Positions 62,842 to 64,000 of a stretch of DNA of 64,000 nucleotides are shown here, in pieces (the stretch's first letter is position 1; every line of letters begins with the position of its first letter). Both the position numbers and the translations under genes were made by a program. The notes under the pieces were generated by a model. It did not search any database and had not been told where the DNA came from. It saw nothing but the letters and a program-made list of their open reading frames with translations. The stretch comes from Teredinibacter turnerae (GTDB lineage Bacteria; Pseudomonadota; Gammaproteobacteria; Pseudomonadales; Cellvibrionaceae), in NCBI RefSeq assembly GCF_037935975.1, contig NZ_CP149817.1, forward strand, positions 1,736,001-1,800,000, in the 5' to 3' direction.

Positions 62842-64000
62842 ATGTCAAGATTGATTCGAGATAATAATAATGATGGTGGCGATCAGGAGCGTCGAGCGTC
62901 GGCTTTGACGCGCCTCGATAGCGCAGATGTGTTGACGCATTTGAAAGCGTGCCAGGGCTTGGCTGCGGAGCACGCTCGCACCGCTTTTCGAGAATATTTA
63001 AAAACCCTGGACGATGCGTTAAATAACGAGATTGATCGCGCAAAAACCGATAAAGAGGCGCGCGAGTACAACGAGGTGCAACGGTTGTTGCGCCAGAGCC
63101 GTGCGGAGCTGGAACGGTATTTTTGCGGCTACCTTTCTGAGGGTTTTGTTAAATTCAAAAAAGGCGAATTACACACGCGAATTGGCAGTGAAAATGAGGG
63201 GGAGTTATCGTTGGTTAACAACGAAGAACTCGAGGAAACTATTGCAATATCCTCCATTACCCAGCGCGCCGATGCTTATTTCGCAGAGCCATTGTGGGCG
63301 TTAAACCAACGTTTTGCCGTGTTGAATGGCGGCGATCATGTCACCGAGAGCTCAAACCCCGCAGCGCCGGTACAGTTTTGTGAATCCTTGCGGAAAGCGC
63401 TTAAGCTGGTGCCTCTCGATCAAAAATCGAAACATCTCGCCTACAAAATTTACGACGATCAGTTGCTCGGCTCTGTTGCAAAAATCAGTGAAGACATCAA
63501 TCAGTATTTGCAGGGGCAGGGGGTGCTGCCCCATCTGAAATATACGATTCCCTCGGGAGCTGCGCCCGCATCTGCTCTCCAGGAAGATGGCGATATGGCA
63601 GCGTCAGACGTAATGGTTAATATGCCAGCGCCGGAGAGTATGCCCGACCCGAGCCTGCCGCCGGAAGAGTACCAGGCGAGTCTGTTGCAGGCGATTCGTG
63701 GCCTTCAAAATGAGTTGGTCGCGGGGGCTACAGCGCCACTTCCCGAAAATGGTGTGGTGGTATCCTCCAACGATTTATTGGCAGCGTTACAGTCGCTACA
63801 AGGTGTGGGCGGTCAGCCAGTCGATTCAGCAACGTTGGGCAGTAATCTGGTGCCGCTGGACGTTAATCAGATTCATTCTCGACTCCATGCCCAGTTGCAA
63901 GAAAGCAATAAAGATGGGGCGATGAAAAAGAATGATATGCAGACCATCGATCTGGTCGGCATGTTATTCGAGTATATGTTAAATGATGAAAATCTACCGG
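62842..64000 (+). CDS. DUF1631 family protein (partial, C-terminus beyond window)
   Basis: At least 386 codons of a second DUF1631 protein. The start (MSRLIRDNNNDGG) has AGAGG 4 nt upstream; the frame is open to the window edge. Helical segments such as HLKACQGLAAEHARTAFREY and LAYKIYDDQLLGSVAKISED, and the Ala/Pro-rich linker from about residue 235 parallel the layout of the protein at 2641-4929. It is a paralogue by pattern rather than close identity. Confidence 0.75.
   Translation, partial: MSRLIRDNNNDGGDQERRASALTRLDSADVLTHLKACQGLAAEHARTAFREYLKTLDDALNNEIDRAKTDKEAREYNEVQRLLRQSRAELERYFCGYLSEGFVKFKKGELHTRIGSENEGELSLVNNEELEETIAISSITQRADAYFAEPLWALNQRFAVLNGGDHVTESSNPAAPVQFCESLRKALKLVPLDQKSKHLAYKIYDDQLLGSVAKISEDINQYLQGQGVLPHLKYTIPSGAAPASALQEDGDMAASDVMVNMPAPESMPDPSLPPEEYQASLLQAIRGLQNELVAGATAPLPENGVVVSSNDLLAALQSLQGVGGQPVDSATLGSNLVPLDVNQIHSRLHAQLQESNKDGAMKKNDMQTIDLVGMLFEYMLNDENLP

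Noticed and set aside
1-64000. tRNA, rRNA, prophage or full insertion-sequence genes
   Set aside because: None was recognised on reading through the window; no transposase, integrase or phage structural motif is present apart from the non-coding inverted-repeat elements.

Overview
The window looks like the chromosome of a gammaproteobacterium related to Cellvibrionaceae (Teredinibacter/Saccharophagus-like). This is inferred from the trpG-trpD-trpC-vfr-osmC-coq7 order, the aroQ-accB-accC-prmA-(zinc-ribbon protein)-dusB-fis-purH-purD run, and PrsK/PrsR regulators of the PEP-CTERM/exosortase type. No rRNA or tRNA gene was seen. Most genes are chromosomal housekeeping genes; the accessory part is a complete type I-C CRISPR-Cas locus at 15.3-27.8 kb.

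Layout. 1-4.9 kb: prsR (cut by the window edge), prsK and a DUF1631 protein, all on the minus strand. 5.4-12.3 kb: trpGDC, a bidirectional terminator, a Vfr/CRP regulator, an OsmC-like protein, a 347-bp palindrome-rich element with perfect terminal inverted repeats, coq7 and a Ycf46-like AAA ATPase. 12.4-15.1 kb: a SulP transporter and a WYL-domain regulator. 15.3-27.8 kb: cas3, an unusual intergenic segment, cas5c-cas8c(cas11c)-cas7c-cas4-cas1-cas2, a leader and an array of 58 full repeats plus one decayed terminal repeat. 28-37.7 kb: two spondin-domain proteins, a monooxygenase-fold protein, two small DUF3012-type lipoproteins, a response regulator, acnA-fumC and an unknown protein. 37.7-38.8 kb: a gene-poor gap with an AT-rich stretch, a hairpin and a tandem repeat. 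38.8-44.5 kb: a two-component system, a Fur-box-preceded TonB-dependent receptor and a PepSY membrane protein, probably an iron uptake unit. 44.9-47.2 kb: three unrecognised exported proteins. 47.3-58.9 kb: purine, tRNA-modification, fatty-acid, shikimate and thiol-redox housekeeping genes. 59.1-64 kb: a TPR-like lipoprotein, a PCu(A)C copper chaperone, a DUF2333 protein, a short relative of the inverted-repeat element, a PfkB adenosine-kinase-like gene and a second DUF1631 gene cut by the window end.

The most interesting signal lies between cas3 and cas5c (17795-18129). On the minus strand is a solitary 32-nt pseudo-repeat, identical to the array repeat at 23 of 32 positions, with the stem kept by two compensatory base-pair changes and the 11-nt crRNA handle kept except for its last base. 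It is followed by a 27-nt pseudo-spacer and a GC-rich hairpin. The first 14 nt of this pseudo-spacer match a site about 70 bp away that carries a TTC PAM. The only mismatches there are at positions 6 and 12, the positions a Cascade complex does not read. Just downstream of the target lies a 42-codon ORF with a good ribosome binding site and a strongly hydrophobic centre, then cas5c. This is the architecture expected of a CreA/CreR-type regulatory crRNA that directs Cascade to the promoter of a small toxin and/or of the cas operon itself.
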